A stretch of DNA of 64,000 bases from Unio delphinus (GCA_029339505.1 JAQISU010000070.1:567001-631000); one strand, 5' to 3'; counted from the stretch's first letter, positions 19,364 to 30,120 are shown. Translations and numbers: made by a program. Notes: a model not told the origin generated them from the sequence alone.

Positions 19364-20150
19364 TGTTAACATAAAAACAAACGGCCCTTTGAAGGGTCAC
19401 TCCTTTGCCTCTAAAATATTTGCTTTCTTGCCTAAAAAATACTTTTAGTCCATAATAGCGTGCGAAAATACTATGGCATTCCTTAAAGATATGATAGTAA
19501 GTCAAGCTTTGGATACGCATACAAATTCGAACACCTGAGCTAAACATCGGTACAAAAACGTAGCTTGAAATACAAGTATTTTATTCATAAATTGGTCACG
19601 CGAGAATGGAGAGAAGTGTCCTCTCTTGTAGTTATCATATAGTCCATGTATGACAGTTCAATTATAAGCTACTATACGAGACCCTGTGTTTATCCCTACT
19701 GTAGAACCCCCTGTTTTTAAAAATAAATATATCCTCATTATCCCTAAAGTAACCCATTACACTACTAAGGTGTAAATTTATGAAGTCTATCACTTATTTC
19801 ATGAAAACGTATGTCTGGAGTTTGATGCAAGCCTGTCATGTAAAAGTAAAGTGACTATCTTTCAAAATGGAAACATTTCAATAAAGAATGAAGATTCAAA
19901 TTGTATTATGACAATATGGTTTTTTTTCGTAAATTGTTTTAAAATCTGAATGAAACATTTTACAATCTACTTGAAGATTGGTGACATGATGATCTCTTTA
20001 CGATGAAAAGGACTCATCTGAACAAGTTTCTTGATTTAAAAAAATTTGCTTCATGTTTTCCATGAAAGGTAAACATCATGAGACAAAACCTCTCATCTGC
20101 ACCTCTGCCCCTCGTTTCAAATGCGATTTTGTTTCGAGAGAAGCTTCTGT
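19364..20150. other. Intergenic stretch, no gene seen
   Basis: AT-rich sequence without recognisable domains or repeats. If the virus-like element reaches this far, its right end would be expected here, but I found no partner for a terminal inverted repeat on the left side. Confidence 0.4.
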
Positions 20151-20154
20151 AAGT

Positions 20155-20955
20155 TGAATAAAACTACCCTTTCTTTAGTAAGAGTCCTTGTCCAAAACTA
20201 CCCTTTCTGTAATCAGTGTCCCTGTCTAAAACTACTCTATCTTTACAAACCCTTTCTTTAATCAGAGTCCTTGTCCAAAACTACCCTTTCTTTGCTACCC
20301 TTTCTTTAATCAGAGTCCTTATTCAAAACTACCCTTTCTGTAATCAGAGTCCATGTCTAAAACTACTCTTTCTTTACTACCCTTTCTTTGATCAGAATCC
20401 TTATCCAAAACTACCCTTTCTTTAATACCCTTTCTTTAATAAGAGTCCTTGTCCAAAACTACCCTTTCTGTAATCAGAGCCATTGTTCAAAACTACCCTT
20501 TCTGTAATCGGAGTCCTTATTCAAAACTACCCTTTCTGTAATCGGAGTCCTTATTCAAAACTACCCTTTCTGTAATCGGAGTCCTTATTCAAAACTACCC
20601 TTTCTGTAATCAGAGTCCTTATTCAAAACTACCCTTTCTGTAATCGGAGTCCTTGTCCAAAACAACCCTTTCTTTACTACGCTTTCTTCAGTAAGAGTCC
20701 ATGTCCAAAACTACCCTTTCTGTAATCAATGTCCCTGTCTAAAACTACCCTTTCTTTAATCAGAGAACTTGTCTAAAACTACCCTTTGTTTACTACCCTT
20801 TCTTTAATCAGACTCCCTGTCCAAAACTACCCTTTCTTTAGTAATAGTCCTGATATAAAACTACCCTTTCTTTAATAAGAGTCCCTGTCTAAAACTACCC
20901 TTTCTTTAATCAATGTCCCTGTCTAAAACTATCCTTTCTTTAATCAGAGTCCCTT
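20155..20955. repeat. Minisatellite, unit about 34 bp
   Basis: More than twenty imperfect units built on ctaccctttctgtaatc and agtccttattcaaaa follow each other, with some units truncated to a ctaccctttcttt half. The middle units (20500-20650) are nearly identical, which points to recent expansion there and older divergence at the edges. Confidence 0.9.
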
Positions 20956-21500
20956 GATTAGCTGACTTTACAATTGCTCAGAGAAGATGGGCTGTAGCAA
21001 TTTATGAAGTATCCTGTGTCAGTCTTTGGTTTTGTTCTTTTTGCAACTAAAATCCAACTCCTCATCAAATAAAATACAGTGAGTATTTACCAAACGTTTT
21101 TAAAAAAAATTTAAAATCTAAAATTTACAAGAACAATCTCAGATGCTTCTAAGTAGATGAATAGCTACCTAGTATGAGGACAACTTATAATTATAAAATT
21201 AAGGATATCAGTACATACTATCTGACGATGGCAACTCAATTACACAAAAATGTTAATTATTCCCTGAGGCCTTCTAGTTTAGTGCACGCACGCTTACCAA
21301 GATTTATGAACACAGAAGTCACAGACCGAGACTCGTAAACTATATTGTGCTTACACAAGTAAACTGTATCGTGCTTACACAAGTAAACTGTATCGTGCTT
21401 ACAGACGAAACTAGTGATGTCAATATTCACTTGTCCAAAAAACACGTACCTACAGAAAAGTAGCCTAAAAATAGGTCCAACTCTATTAATTAGAGCTAAG
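20956..21500. repeat. Flank of the LTR element with a 3-copy 23-bp repeat
   Basis: No gene. At about 21340-21405 the unit aaactgtatcgtgcttacacaagt is repeated almost three times just upstream of the 5' LTR. The remainder is AT-rich unassigned sequence. Confidence 0.6.
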
Positions 21501-21958
21501 TGTGACGATTTTACCCCAACCCCTTGTGTGTAGGTATAAGTTACTATTTTACTATAACTTGTGATTCTGACTGGCCTTGTACATGTATAAATTGGATGTC
21601 TGCCTGACCCAGCTGTGATGTTCAAATTGTTCTAAGTTAGCTAATCCCCTTACGTAAGATGGTCTTTGTTAGCTCTCGAGAGGAGAGGAGACTGTGTCCA
21701 TCGCGGACGGGTGACGTAACCACATCAAAGGACAGGACAGCGTCAAATAAGAAGACTGTAACAATTGATAGACACACAGACAGACATTCGAATGATTGAC
21801 AGTCGAACGACTGACCAGAGTCGATCGCCATCCAATCAGAATTCGCTGAGGGTGGGCCCTTGATTGGAATCTGCGATAATAACTCATGTTTAGTAAGAAT
21901 TCGTCAGTTGCTACAAGAATTGAGAAGAGAGTAGAACTCCGTACGGCCAGACGAAAAT
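21501..21958 (+). repeat. 5' LTR of the gypsy-type retrotransposon
   Basis: A 458-bp segment beginning TGTGACGATTTTACC is repeated, apparently base for base, at 26790-27247. A TATA-like tataaatt lies about 85 bases in, compatible with a promoter. A tgacgtaa half-CRE lies near 21712. The segment is followed at once by tggtggcagactcag, which has the TGG expected of a tRNA primer-binding site. The exact 3' boundary is set by that TGG. Confidence 0.85.
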
Positions 21959-21976
21959 TGGTGGCAGACTCAGATT
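21959..21976 (+). promoter_or_regulatory. Putative tRNA primer-binding site
   Basis: The sequence starting tggtggcagactcag directly after the LTR is complementary to a tRNA 3' end terminating in CCA. I cannot name the tRNA. The same sequence follows the 3' LTR, because a second leader is present there. Confidence 0.55.
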
Positions 21977-22017
21977 TTGGAAATCAAGGAAATCTTAAGA
22001 TAGCTTCAAAGGAAGCT

Positions 22018-22250
22018 TTCGGGTGACGTTGAGGGAAATTTCGGGTGACGTTGAAGAGAATTCCGGGGAAATTCCGGGTGACGTTGAGAGAATTCCGGGG
22101 AAATTCCGGATGACGTGGAAAGAATTCCGAGTGAATTTGAGAGATACCGAGTGAATTTCGGGTGACCTCAAGAGATACCGTAGAAGAGGAAACGGAAGTA
22201 GAGATAGAAGAGGAAACGGAAGTAGAGGAATCGGAAGGAGAGAAAGACGA
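22018..22250 (+). repeat. Leader with repeated TGACGT and GGGAAATTCC words
   Basis: The untranslated leader is built of short repeats. Four tgacgt half-CRE words lie at about 22024, 22046, 22079 and 22111. Two gggaaattcc words at 22066 and 22098 fit the Rel/NF-kB consensus. They are followed by gaaacggaagtagagatagaagag repeats. Such repeats may act as enhancer elements of the retrotransposon, or simply be tandem duplications. Confidence 0.5.
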
Positions 22251-22266
22251 AAGGAGACTTATTTAG

Positions 22267-23625
22267 ATGAGTAACACTCAAGAAGGGAAAATATTCCTCA
22301 CACTGAAATCAAATGATGATCTAGGGATCATTGGGTCAAGAGTGACATTGATCAAGGAATGGAAGGCCGAAAAAGCAGCGGGCAGAGAAACCCAAAGAGA
22401 GCTGGAGCTAGCCAAGATAGCAGCAGACAAAGAAACACAAAGACAGCTGGAGCTAGCCAAGATAACAGCGGAACAGGAGCTAGCCAAGATAACAGCGGAA
22501 CAGGAGCTAGCCAAGATAACAGCGGAACAGGAGCTAGCCAAGATAGCTACAGACCAAGAGCTAGCCAGACTCGCCCACACTCTGGAGATGGAAAAGGTGA
22601 GAGTTGAAGCTAGGACCAACGGACGGGACGACGCCAGTACAAGCTCTGGAACGACCGGCCGACCATTCATCGACCACCGGATGGTCCAGATCAACATGCC
22701 ACGCTTCAATGACAGGGAGGAGGCTATTGATGATTTTCTCCTGCAGTTCGAGAAACTCGCACACGCTCATCAGGTCCCTGAACAGCACTGGGCCATTAAT
22801 GTCTCAGCCTTTTTGCAAGGTGCAGCTCGGGAAGTCTACCACGGTTTAGCTGCAGAAGAGGCTGATGACTACAATGCCCTCAAGAAGGCCCTTCTCTGCC
22901 ATTATCGGCTGACCGCCGAGACTTACCGGAAACTTTTTCGGGACTCTGCGAAAAAGGTAACAGAGACCCACTCTCAATTCCACAACCGTGTTCGAGGTTT
23001 ATTTGAGGAGTGGATGAAAATGGCTGAAGTCGAACGCACGTACGACGGGCTACGCGAGGTAATACTCAAGGAGCATGTACTGGGTACTTACCGTCGCGAA
23101 TTGACAGTCTTCTTAGCCGAAAGAGAAAACCGGACGCTCGAAGAGATCGCTAATATGGCGGAGCGATACGAGCAGGCGCACTCGAAGAGTGGAGGTTCCG
23201 GGGGCGCGGATCGACCCCGACCCTCTGAGTCGCGTCGTATGGGGGAGGTTGAGCCTGCTGTCCGCAACCGTCAGGGCGACGGGAAGGTCGGAGGGGCACC
23301 TACAGGTAGGGATGCCACCTATCGACCTGGACAGGCCTCACCCACGAAACCAGGACTTGCAAGTCGGCGAGGGCCGCCGACGTGTTTTAACTGCAAGCGC
23401 CTGGGGCATTTTGCCAGGGACTGTCCGAAGGGCAGGCAGACCCAGGTGAATGTCGTTGCTAGGAAGGAGTGCGTGCCGGAAGCGAGTCGCAACCCAGCCA
23501 ACCTTGCGGCCGCAACTGTCATTGGTGAAGATGCTACCATCTTGTATGACACTGGGTGCAGCGTCCCCGCGCTTGTCGACAAGAAGTATGTCAAGCCAGA
23601 GGACTATACAGGGGAGGTAATATAA
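22267..23625 (+). CDS. gag: Gag and start of protease, gypsy-type retrotransposon
   Basis: A 452-codon frame. Residues 20-115 form a charged helical region with four tandem ELAKITAEQ-type repeats, a likely coiled coil. Residues about 140-300 contain the capsid-like core (FDDREEAIDDFLLQFEKL-type block and HYRLTAETYRKLF). A CCHC zinc knuckle (CFNCKRLGHFARDC) lies near residue 375, and the protease active-site word LYDTGCSVPALV near 430. It would form the virus-like particle and process the polyprotein. The frame is cut in the protease by a TAA at 23623; the same frame resumes directly with protease-like sequence (GLSHDVILGCRYV) to about 23990. The start ATG is the first after the leader. Confidence 0.85.
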   Translation: MSNTQEGKIFLTLKSNDDLGIIGSRVTLIKEWKAEKAAGRETQRELELAKIAADKETQRQLELAKITAEQELAKITAEQELAKITAEQELAKIATDQELARLAHTLEMEKVRVEARTNGRDDASTSSGTTGRPFIDHRMVQINMPRFNDREEAIDDFLLQFEKLAHAHQVPEQHWAINVSAFLQGAAREVYHGLAAEEADDYNALKKALLCHYRLTAETYRKLFRDSAKKVTETHSQFHNRVRGLFEEWMKMAEVERTYDGLREVILKEHVLGTYRRELTVFLAERENRTLEEIANMAERYEQAHSKSGGSGGADRPRPSESRRMGEVEPAVRNRQGDGKVGGAPTGRDATYRPGQASPTKPGLASRRGPPTCFNCKRLGHFARDCPKGRQTQVNVVARKECVPEASRNPANLAAATVIGEDATILYDTGCSVPALVDKKYVKPEDYTGEVI

Positions 23626-23990
23626 GTTCAGTACGCGAACTGCGCGCGTGACTCATTACCAGTAGCTGTCATTGACCTCGATTCACCATACGTGAAGGGG
23701 AAAATTGCAGCTGCTTGCTTGGAGGGACTATCACATGACGTCATATTGGGATGCCGTTATGTGTTACCCCAGCCGAACCCCGAAACCTGCACACCTATGC
23801 CAGTGAGTGCTGTCGAGACCAGGGCCATGAGTCGACAGCCGAAACCGAAGCCGATCCAAGTTACATCGACACCGGTTAGTAATGTTCTTCCAGCGGAGTT
23901 GAGGAAGCTGCAACAGGAAGACGCAACTCTGGCGCAGTTGCATAAACACTCAGAAGAGGAACGGAAAGGGAAACTCCGAACGGCGCGGTG
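23626..23990 (+). pseudogene. Second half of protease and linker, after an in-frame stop
   Basis: The frame of gag continues after TAA 23623 with the protease C-terminal block (LEGLSHDVILGCRYV, where ILG is the conserved end motif of retropepsins). A linker leading to LPAELRKLQQEDATL follows, the usual lead-in to the integrase zinc domain. A frameshift near 23960-23990 separates it from the integrase frame. Confidence 0.75.
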
Positions 23991-25170
23991 AAGTTTGTCT
24001 ACAAGAAGGGAATCTTGTATCGCCACGCCAGGAAACACAACGAACACTTTAAGCAAGTCGTCGTGCCAAAGGAAAAGCGTTGTGAAGTACTGAAGCTTGC
24101 ACACGAAAGTCTCATGGGTGGACACATGGGAATTGCTAAGACACGTGAGCGTCTTGTAAAAGAGTTTTATTGGCCAGGGGTCCAGGGAGACGTAAAACGG
24201 TTCTGTCTCTCCTGTGACAAATGCCAGAGAATGGCACCGAAAACGGATCATCGACCCATTCCCTTGGGGAGTACGCCCCTTATCGATGAACCATTTAGAC
24301 GTGTCGCCATGGATTTAATCGGACCGATAAAACCCGCGTCTGCGCATGGAAATCGGTATATTTTAACGGTCGTCGATTATGCTACACGCTATCCGGAGGC
24401 CGTAGCATTGCGTAACATTGACACGGAAACCGTCGCGGAAGCTCTGTTTGCAATCTGGTCAAGAGTCGGAGGGCCCGACGAGATCTTGACCGATCAAGGG
24501 ACACAATTCATGAGTCGTGTGATGGCGGAGGTGAATCGTCTCATGTCAATTAAGTACCTCACGACCACACCGTAACACCCCCAATGTAACGGATTGGTTG
24601 AACGGTTTAATGGGACTCTAAAGCACACGCTCAAGAAATTGTGCGAAGGCCCCCCCAAGGATTGGGACTGGTATATTTCAGCCATGCTTTTTGCATACGG
24701 GAAGTACCACAAGCGAGTTTGGGGTTCTCTCCCTTTGAACTCTTGTACGGGAGGACCGTACGCGGCCCAATCGCCGTACTGAGACAGCTGTGGACAGACG
24801 ACCACGCTGTAGAGGAAGTACGCACTACCTACCAGTACGTCGCGGACTTGCGCAACAAACTGGAAGAGGTTTGTTCTCTCGCGCAAGATAATCTCAAACG
24901 AGCTAAGGCGCAGCAGGCGAAAAATTACAATAAGCGCGCAAAACCACGTCAGTTTGAGGTAGGGGATAAGGTGTTGTTGTTGTTGCCCCAGGAACACAAC
25001 AAGTTGCAAGTTTCCTGGAGGGGTCCATACGTCGTCACCGAGAAGGTCGGAGGTCAAAACTACCGGATACGGCTACCGACGAAAGAGAAATTGTACCATG
25101 CCAATTTGCTCAAGAGGTACCGGGAAAGGGAGACCGTAAGCGATTTTGTTGTCGCCACGATAGTCACCGA
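23988..25170 (+). pseudogene. Integrase of the gypsy-type element, located before RT
   Basis: The HHCC zinc domain is visible (HESLMGGHMGIAKT, CLSCDKCQRM). The catalytic core has VAMDLIGP (first Asp), VVDYATRYPEA (second Asp), then HPQCNGLVERFNGTL (Glu). FSPFELLYGR and a GPY/F module (WRGPYVV) follow. It would insert the cDNA into the genome. A TAA at 24573 stands just before the HPQC block, and a frameshift near 24690 moves the rest into the frame that continues into reverse transcriptase. INT upstream of RT is the reverse of ordinary Ty3/gypsy order and matches Gmr1-like elements. Confidence 0.85.
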
Positions 25171-25254
25171 GGATGCCGAAGGCGATACGGAAGGTGCCAA
25201 CACTGTCCCGAGCTGTCCATTAACGAGGGTCGAGACTCCGTCGGACGTGGAGTG

Positions 25255-26644
25255 TGACCCCATGTTAACTGAAGGCCAGCGGGACGAGATAGAGACCTTG
25301 CTGGCCGGGTATTCCGACGTGTTAACAGAAAAACCCGGGAGGACGACGCTTGTCGAGTTCGGGTTAAAGATGGTGGACGACCGACCAGTGCAGCGAAAAC
25401 CCTACCCCTTGCCCCACGCGAAACGACAAGTTGTAAGAGAGGAAATTGAACAAATGATTGCTCTGGGAGTAATCGAACCTGCCGACTCTCCGTACAGCTC
25501 ACCAGTAGTCCTAGTGCAGAAGAAGGACGGCACCCATCGGTTCTGCGTCGACTACCGGAAGCTGAATCAGGTGACAGAATTTCAAGTCGAAATGTTACCT
25601 GACCCGGAACATATCTTCGCTTCGGTCTCAAAAGCGAAATATTTTTCCAAGCTCGATTTATCCAAGGGGTATTGGCAAATTCCGGTAAGGAAAGAAGACA
25701 GACCGAAGCTTGCTTTTGCTACTCTCGACGGGACATACCAATGGCTGGTTATGCCGTTCGGGGTACAAAACGCGCCCAGCATCTTTACCAGGATGATGCG
25801 GAAGTTGTTGGAGCCCTTGCTTGTCCACAACTTCATGGATGACCTCTTGTTAGCTACAGAGACATGGGGTGAACACCTCACTCTGTTAGCTGACGTTTTG
25901 GAGCGGCTACGTCAGGAGGGCTTGACAGCCCGACCTTCCAAATGTCACCTTGGTTTCAGGACATTGGACTATTTAGGACATACCCTGAGCCAAGGTACGC
26001 TGTCTCCAGAGAATTCGAAGGTGGAGCAACTGCGAAACGCTGCACGCCCCACCACGAAAACGGAGGTGAGGTCATTTCTGGGATTGGCGGGATACTATCG
26101 GAGGTATGTCGCTAATTTCAGCGCGATTGCGGGGCCGTTGTCCGACCTAACCAAGATACGGACCCCGAGTAAGATTATTTGGACAGATGCGTGTGAGCAC
26201 GCTTTCCAAACACTGAAGGCTAGACTTACATCCGACGCCGTTGTTCGTCTACCGGATTTGGATAAGGAATTCGTTCTTCGCACCGATGCATGCGACACAG
26301 GACTAGGAGCAGTACTGCTACAGGAGCATGACAAAACGCTTTTCCCTTTCGCATACGGCAGTCGGAAGTTGTCGGCTGCCGAGAAGAACTACTCCGTATC
26401 GGAGAGGGAATGTCTCGGAATCGTGTTCGGCATATCACGGTTCGAGCGATACCTATATGGACGCAAGTTCATATTGGAGACCGACCACCAACCACTCGCC
26501 TATTTGGCGCAGGCAAAGTTGTCCAATGGTCGATTGATGCGATGGTCGCTGTTCTTACAGCAGTACCAGATGCAGATCAGATACGTGAAAGGATCTGAAA
26601 ACGTAGGCGCAGATTTCATGAGTAGAAGCGCTGGAATGATATAG
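25255..26644 (+). CDS. pol: Reverse transcriptase and RNase H of the gypsy-type element
   Basis: This part of a 667-codon frame (24641-26644) is uninterrupted. RT blocks appear in order: SPYSSPVVLVQKKDG, FCVDYRKLN, LDLSKGYWQIPV, MPFGVQNAPSIF, the catalytic FMDDLLLAT box, and LDYLGHTLS. The Ty3-type RNase H follows, with LRTDACDTGLGAVL, SVSERECLGIV and ETDHQPLAYL. It reverse-transcribes the element RNA and degrades the template. The domain lies downstream of INT and ends shortly before the polypurine tract. No chromodomain or envelope gene follows. Confidence 0.92.
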
Positions 26645-26776
26645 ATCATTCTGGTTAAATTTTCATGTTCATGCTCAGTTTAGCATCTAGTTGATTTTGC
26701 TGATGTGTTCTTTATATCGTTGTAACACTTTTGCATTTGTAGTATTTTGAGGGAATAAAATCCTGATTTTATTCTC

Positions 26777-26789
26777 AAGCGTGGGGGGA
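26777..26789 (+). promoter_or_regulatory. Polypurine tract
   Basis: A purine-rich agcgtgggggga lies directly before the 3' LTR, the position where plus-strand DNA synthesis is primed in LTR retroelements. Confidence 0.7.
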
Positions 26790-27247
26790 TGTGACGATTT
26801 TACCCCAACCCCTTGTGTGTAGGTATAAGTTACTATTTTACTATAACTTGTGATTCTGACTGGCCTTGTACATGTATAAATTGGATGTCTGCCTGACCCA
26901 GCTGTGATGTTCAAATTGTTCTAAGTTAGCTAATCCCCTTACGTAAGATGGTCTTTGTTAGCTCTCGAGAGGAGAGGAGACTGTGTCCATCGCGGACGGG
27001 TGACGTAACCACATCAAAGGACAGGACAGCGTCAAATAAGAAGACTGTAACAATTGATAGACACACAGACAGACATTCGAATGATTGACAGTCGAACGAC
27101 TGACCAGAGTCGATCGCCATCCAATCAGAATTCGCTGAGGGTGGGCCCTTGATTGGAATCTGCGATAATAACTCATGTTTAGTAAGAATTCGTCAGTTGC
27201 TACAAGAATTGAGAAGAGAGTAGAACTCCGTACGGCCAGACGAAAAT
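26790..27247 (+). repeat. 3' LTR of the gypsy-type retrotransposon
   Basis: The 458-bp segment starts TGTGACGATTTTACC directly after the polypurine tract and by eye matches the 5' LTR throughout, which indicates a recent insertion or recent gene conversion. Confidence 0.88.
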
Positions 27248-27682
27248 TGGTGGCAGACTCAGATTTTGGAAATCAAGGAAATCTTAAGATAGCTTAAATC
27301 TTAAGATAGCTTCAAAGGAAGCTTTCGGGTGACGTTGAGGGAAATTTCGGGTGACGTTGAAGAGAATTCCGGGGAAATTCCGGGTGACGTTGAGAGAATT
27401 CCGGGGAAATTCCGGATGATGTGGAAAGAATTCCGAGTGAATTTGAGAGATACCGAGTGAATTTCGGGTGACCTCAAGAGATACCGTAGAAGAGGAAACG
27501 GAAGTAGAGATAGAAGAGGAAACGGAAGTAGAGATAGAAGAGGAAACGGAAGTAGAGGAATCGGAAGGAGAGAAAGACGAAAGGAGACTTATTTAGATGA
27601 GTAACACTCAAGAAGGGAAAAGATTCCTCACACTGAAATCAAATGATGATCTAGGGATCATTGGGTCAAGAGTGACATTGAT
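27248..27682 (+). mobile_element. Truncated second retrotransposon unit (leader plus start of gag)
   Basis: Sequence after the 3' LTR repeats the primer-binding site, the leader and the first 28 or so gag codons (ATG at 27597), then breaks off at acattgat. It differs from the first leader by a 17-base duplication (aaatcttaagatagctt), an extra gaaacggaagtagagatagaagag unit and a few substitutions. The arrangement LTR-internal-LTR-partial internal indicates tandem elements sharing an LTR, with the second one truncated. Confidence 0.85.
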
Positions 27683-29249
27683 TGCTTAATATCTTTAAAA
27701 TTTTCATTTATTAAATTGTTGTTTAAATTTCATCTTTGTATTTCTTTTAATTTAACTGTCGGCATTGCTGACTGGGGGCTCGTAGCCATATATAATATAT
27801 TGTCCAGAAGTAAACATTCCGAAAGCGGACCAGGGGAACTTCCTCATAATTCTGTAAAGTCTATAGGAAGAACCCCACCCCTACTAAACGACACTCCACA
27901 CAAAGATTTCATACATTTAATACATCTGTTATCTAAAACATACTTACTTGAATGTTCTTTAATTTCTACTGGGATATTGAACCCCAGAATATTGGTAAAG
28001 TTTTATTTTTCTTAAGTTTGGAAATTTAAAGCGCATGGATGTAATTGATGCAATGTGGGATATCCCTTCATTCTCTGAATTGAAAACTATTTCTGCAGTA
28101 GACGTAGCGGAAGCTTTATACTTCATTTTGTCTTCTCAAAGGTAATGGTAGGATTTTTAAACGCATATCCATCGCCTCTTGAATGTTTCCAACTTGGCTC
28201 ATCTAGTTTCCTTTTTTCTTTCTTGGCGCACATGTCGAAAAATATAACCTAGTATAAAGTATATTCTAATATATTAAAATGGTCAAATGCGGCTGAAATG
28301 TAGTTTTTGTAAAATATGACAGTGTCGTTTTCAAATGAAAACATTTATACCCAAAGATAAGAGTTTTGTTGTTGAAGCAGATGATTAGGTCAATGTAAAC
28401 TAGTGTCAAGAAGAATACCAACAACTTTGTCATTAGATTCAATTTGTATATGGCTTTTATTTTGTCCTTGTTATATAAAAACCTCAAGCCATCTGTCTTC
28501 ATTGTTGCCCTTTTATTTTAAAATGTTAATATTAATGGACCCTGCTTTATCTGCATTTACGATTATGCCATTCTCCTGATACGATATTTTAAGACAGTAT
28601 AATGATATTCAAGGGGATAAATATTGATCATTTACAAGTCTCTGTGCCATTGTGAAGATTATGCTTTTGTTCATTTTTGGAGCAGTGAGTAGTATCATCG
28701 TCTTATTGGCGATATCGTCAAAGACAATAGTATCATCGTCTTATTGGCGATATCGTCAAAGACAATAGTAATATCGTCTTACCAATGCTATAATGACACT
28801 TTCTTTCACCAATCTTATGGACAATATTGTTTCAGATACCTGTGAATTTAAAATCACTTTTGAAATTTATTTTTAAAATATAGGCAAACCATTTGCAAAC
28901 GTTGCCATGGCACTGATAAACTTTTCAAAAATATTTTCTAGGTGCATTTCGTTATCAACAAGATTAAACGCATTTCGAAGCCCATCCACAACGCTCCCAA
29001 CAAACTTTTCTTCCTTTATAGCTATCTATCAACCGTTGATATTAATACCATTTTACAAAAATGATGTTGCCTAAAACAAGATTGGTTATCTTGCAGAATT
29101 TTGTGGTCACCGAGATATGTCATAAACGATTCATGCACACAATTTTCAATTAATATAGAAATTCCAGCACAAACAGTCCTGTATGTAATAGATACAACCG
29201 CAGTGTTATAGACTTATAGTGTTATACAAATCAGCGTGCGTGAGCGTGT
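27683..29249. other. Intergenic stretch upstream of the TSC22-like gene
   Basis: No supported gene. A 40-bp unit (tatcatcgtcttattggcgatatcgtcaaagacaatag) is directly duplicated at about 28691-28770. An open frame at 27716-28015 and a short exon-like stretch near 28037-28141 (open frame ending at a gt splice-like site) have no recognisable homology. Confidence 0.45.
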
Positions 29250-29253
29250 GTAA

Positions 29254-29324
<71 letters not shown>
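29250..29324. repeat. (AT)n microsatellite
   Basis: About 37 uninterrupted ta units. Confidence 0.97.
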
Positions 29325-29329
<5 letters not shown>

Positions 29330-29810
29330 AGGTTTAATTAAATGTTCGATGAGGAATTGGGTATTTATGTGGATTAAAAATACAACTCAGGTCGGATTGT
29401 CCCCAACAAGCTTGGTAAAACAAAACTCTCGTTCCGATTTGATTTCTACAAGTTCCAGCTTTCAACAAGTTTTAAATTGTCGGTCTTTAAAACATTATGC
29501 AGCCTTAATAAATTATTCTGTCAATGTTGCACTACGTACATACCATCCCCATATCCCTAACTAACACACAACCAAACAACAATTGAATGGATGTACTCGG
29601 GGTAATGGAAAACTACAAACCCATTACCATCGTGTACAAGATGGGTCGATCACGGTAATATTTTATTAAGCTGCTTTACGTCTTTTCACTTGCTTTATAT
29701 TGATATAAAACGCATTCACATCCCAAGTTATTCATTCACTACGAAAAGACTGTACGTGCTATATTTGTGGCCGAGCCTATCTTTGTAACACGTTCGACCC
29801 ATTAAAAAAA
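29325..29810. other. AT-rich stretch, no gene seen
   Basis: Between the microsatellite and the TSC22 promoter region. A 71-codon open frame here (29349-29564) has no recognisable domain. A poly-A run of about 15 closes the segment. Confidence 0.4.
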
Positions 29811-29824
29811 AAAAAAAAATTCGG

Positions 29825-30120
29825 TCGAAGGTCACGTGCTAGTCGCCGCTTGAAAAGGTCAGACTGTTCTCGTGACGTCAAAGTATTATCCCAGAATGCA
29901 ATATTGCTCATGTCCGCCTGTATACTCTGGAAGAAGAAGGGTACAGTTAGTTGCGTGAAATTTTGTGTTTACTGTTTCAAAGAGCGGATTTATGTTATGA
30001 ACAACGCCATGGATTGAAAGAGTTATAATGGATAATTCACTCCAAATCCATTTTCTTTTATGGATTTTGAGTACAGAAAGGAAAAGGTAACTTTCTTTTT
30101 AGAGTCGTGTGTTGTCAAAA
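29825..30120 (+). promoter_or_regulatory. Promoter and 5' leader region of the TSC22-like gene
   Basis: This segment is less AT-rich than its surroundings. It holds an E-box cacgtg near 29834, a perfect CRE tgacgtca at about 29874, and atcccagaatgca near 29890, which resembles the ZNF143/THAP11 site (tcccagaatgc). No TATA box is evident. A pyrimidine tract ending in ag (ctttctttttag, to 30102) could be a splice acceptor, in which case the true leader begins further upstream. Confidence 0.45.

Noticed and set aside
4000..19600. Endogenous malacoherpesvirus, suggested by the BIR domain
   Set aside because: Integrase, protein-primed PolB, A32-like ATPase and jelly-roll capsid motifs fit a Polinton; no herpesvirus capsid, terminase or helicase motif was seen.
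3990..19600. Terminal inverted repeats of the Polinton
   Set aside because: I compared the pyrimidine-rich left edge and the right-hand candidates by eye and found no convincing inverted match, so no ends are claimed.
24494..25057. 187-codon minus-strand ORF opposite the integrase
   Set aside because: It is the antisense of conserved integrase sequence, with no domain of its own.
27716..28141. ORF and exon-like stretch after the truncated retrotransposon
   Set aside because: The second stretch is open and ends at a gt splice-like site, but there is no homology, acceptor or phase partner to support a gene.
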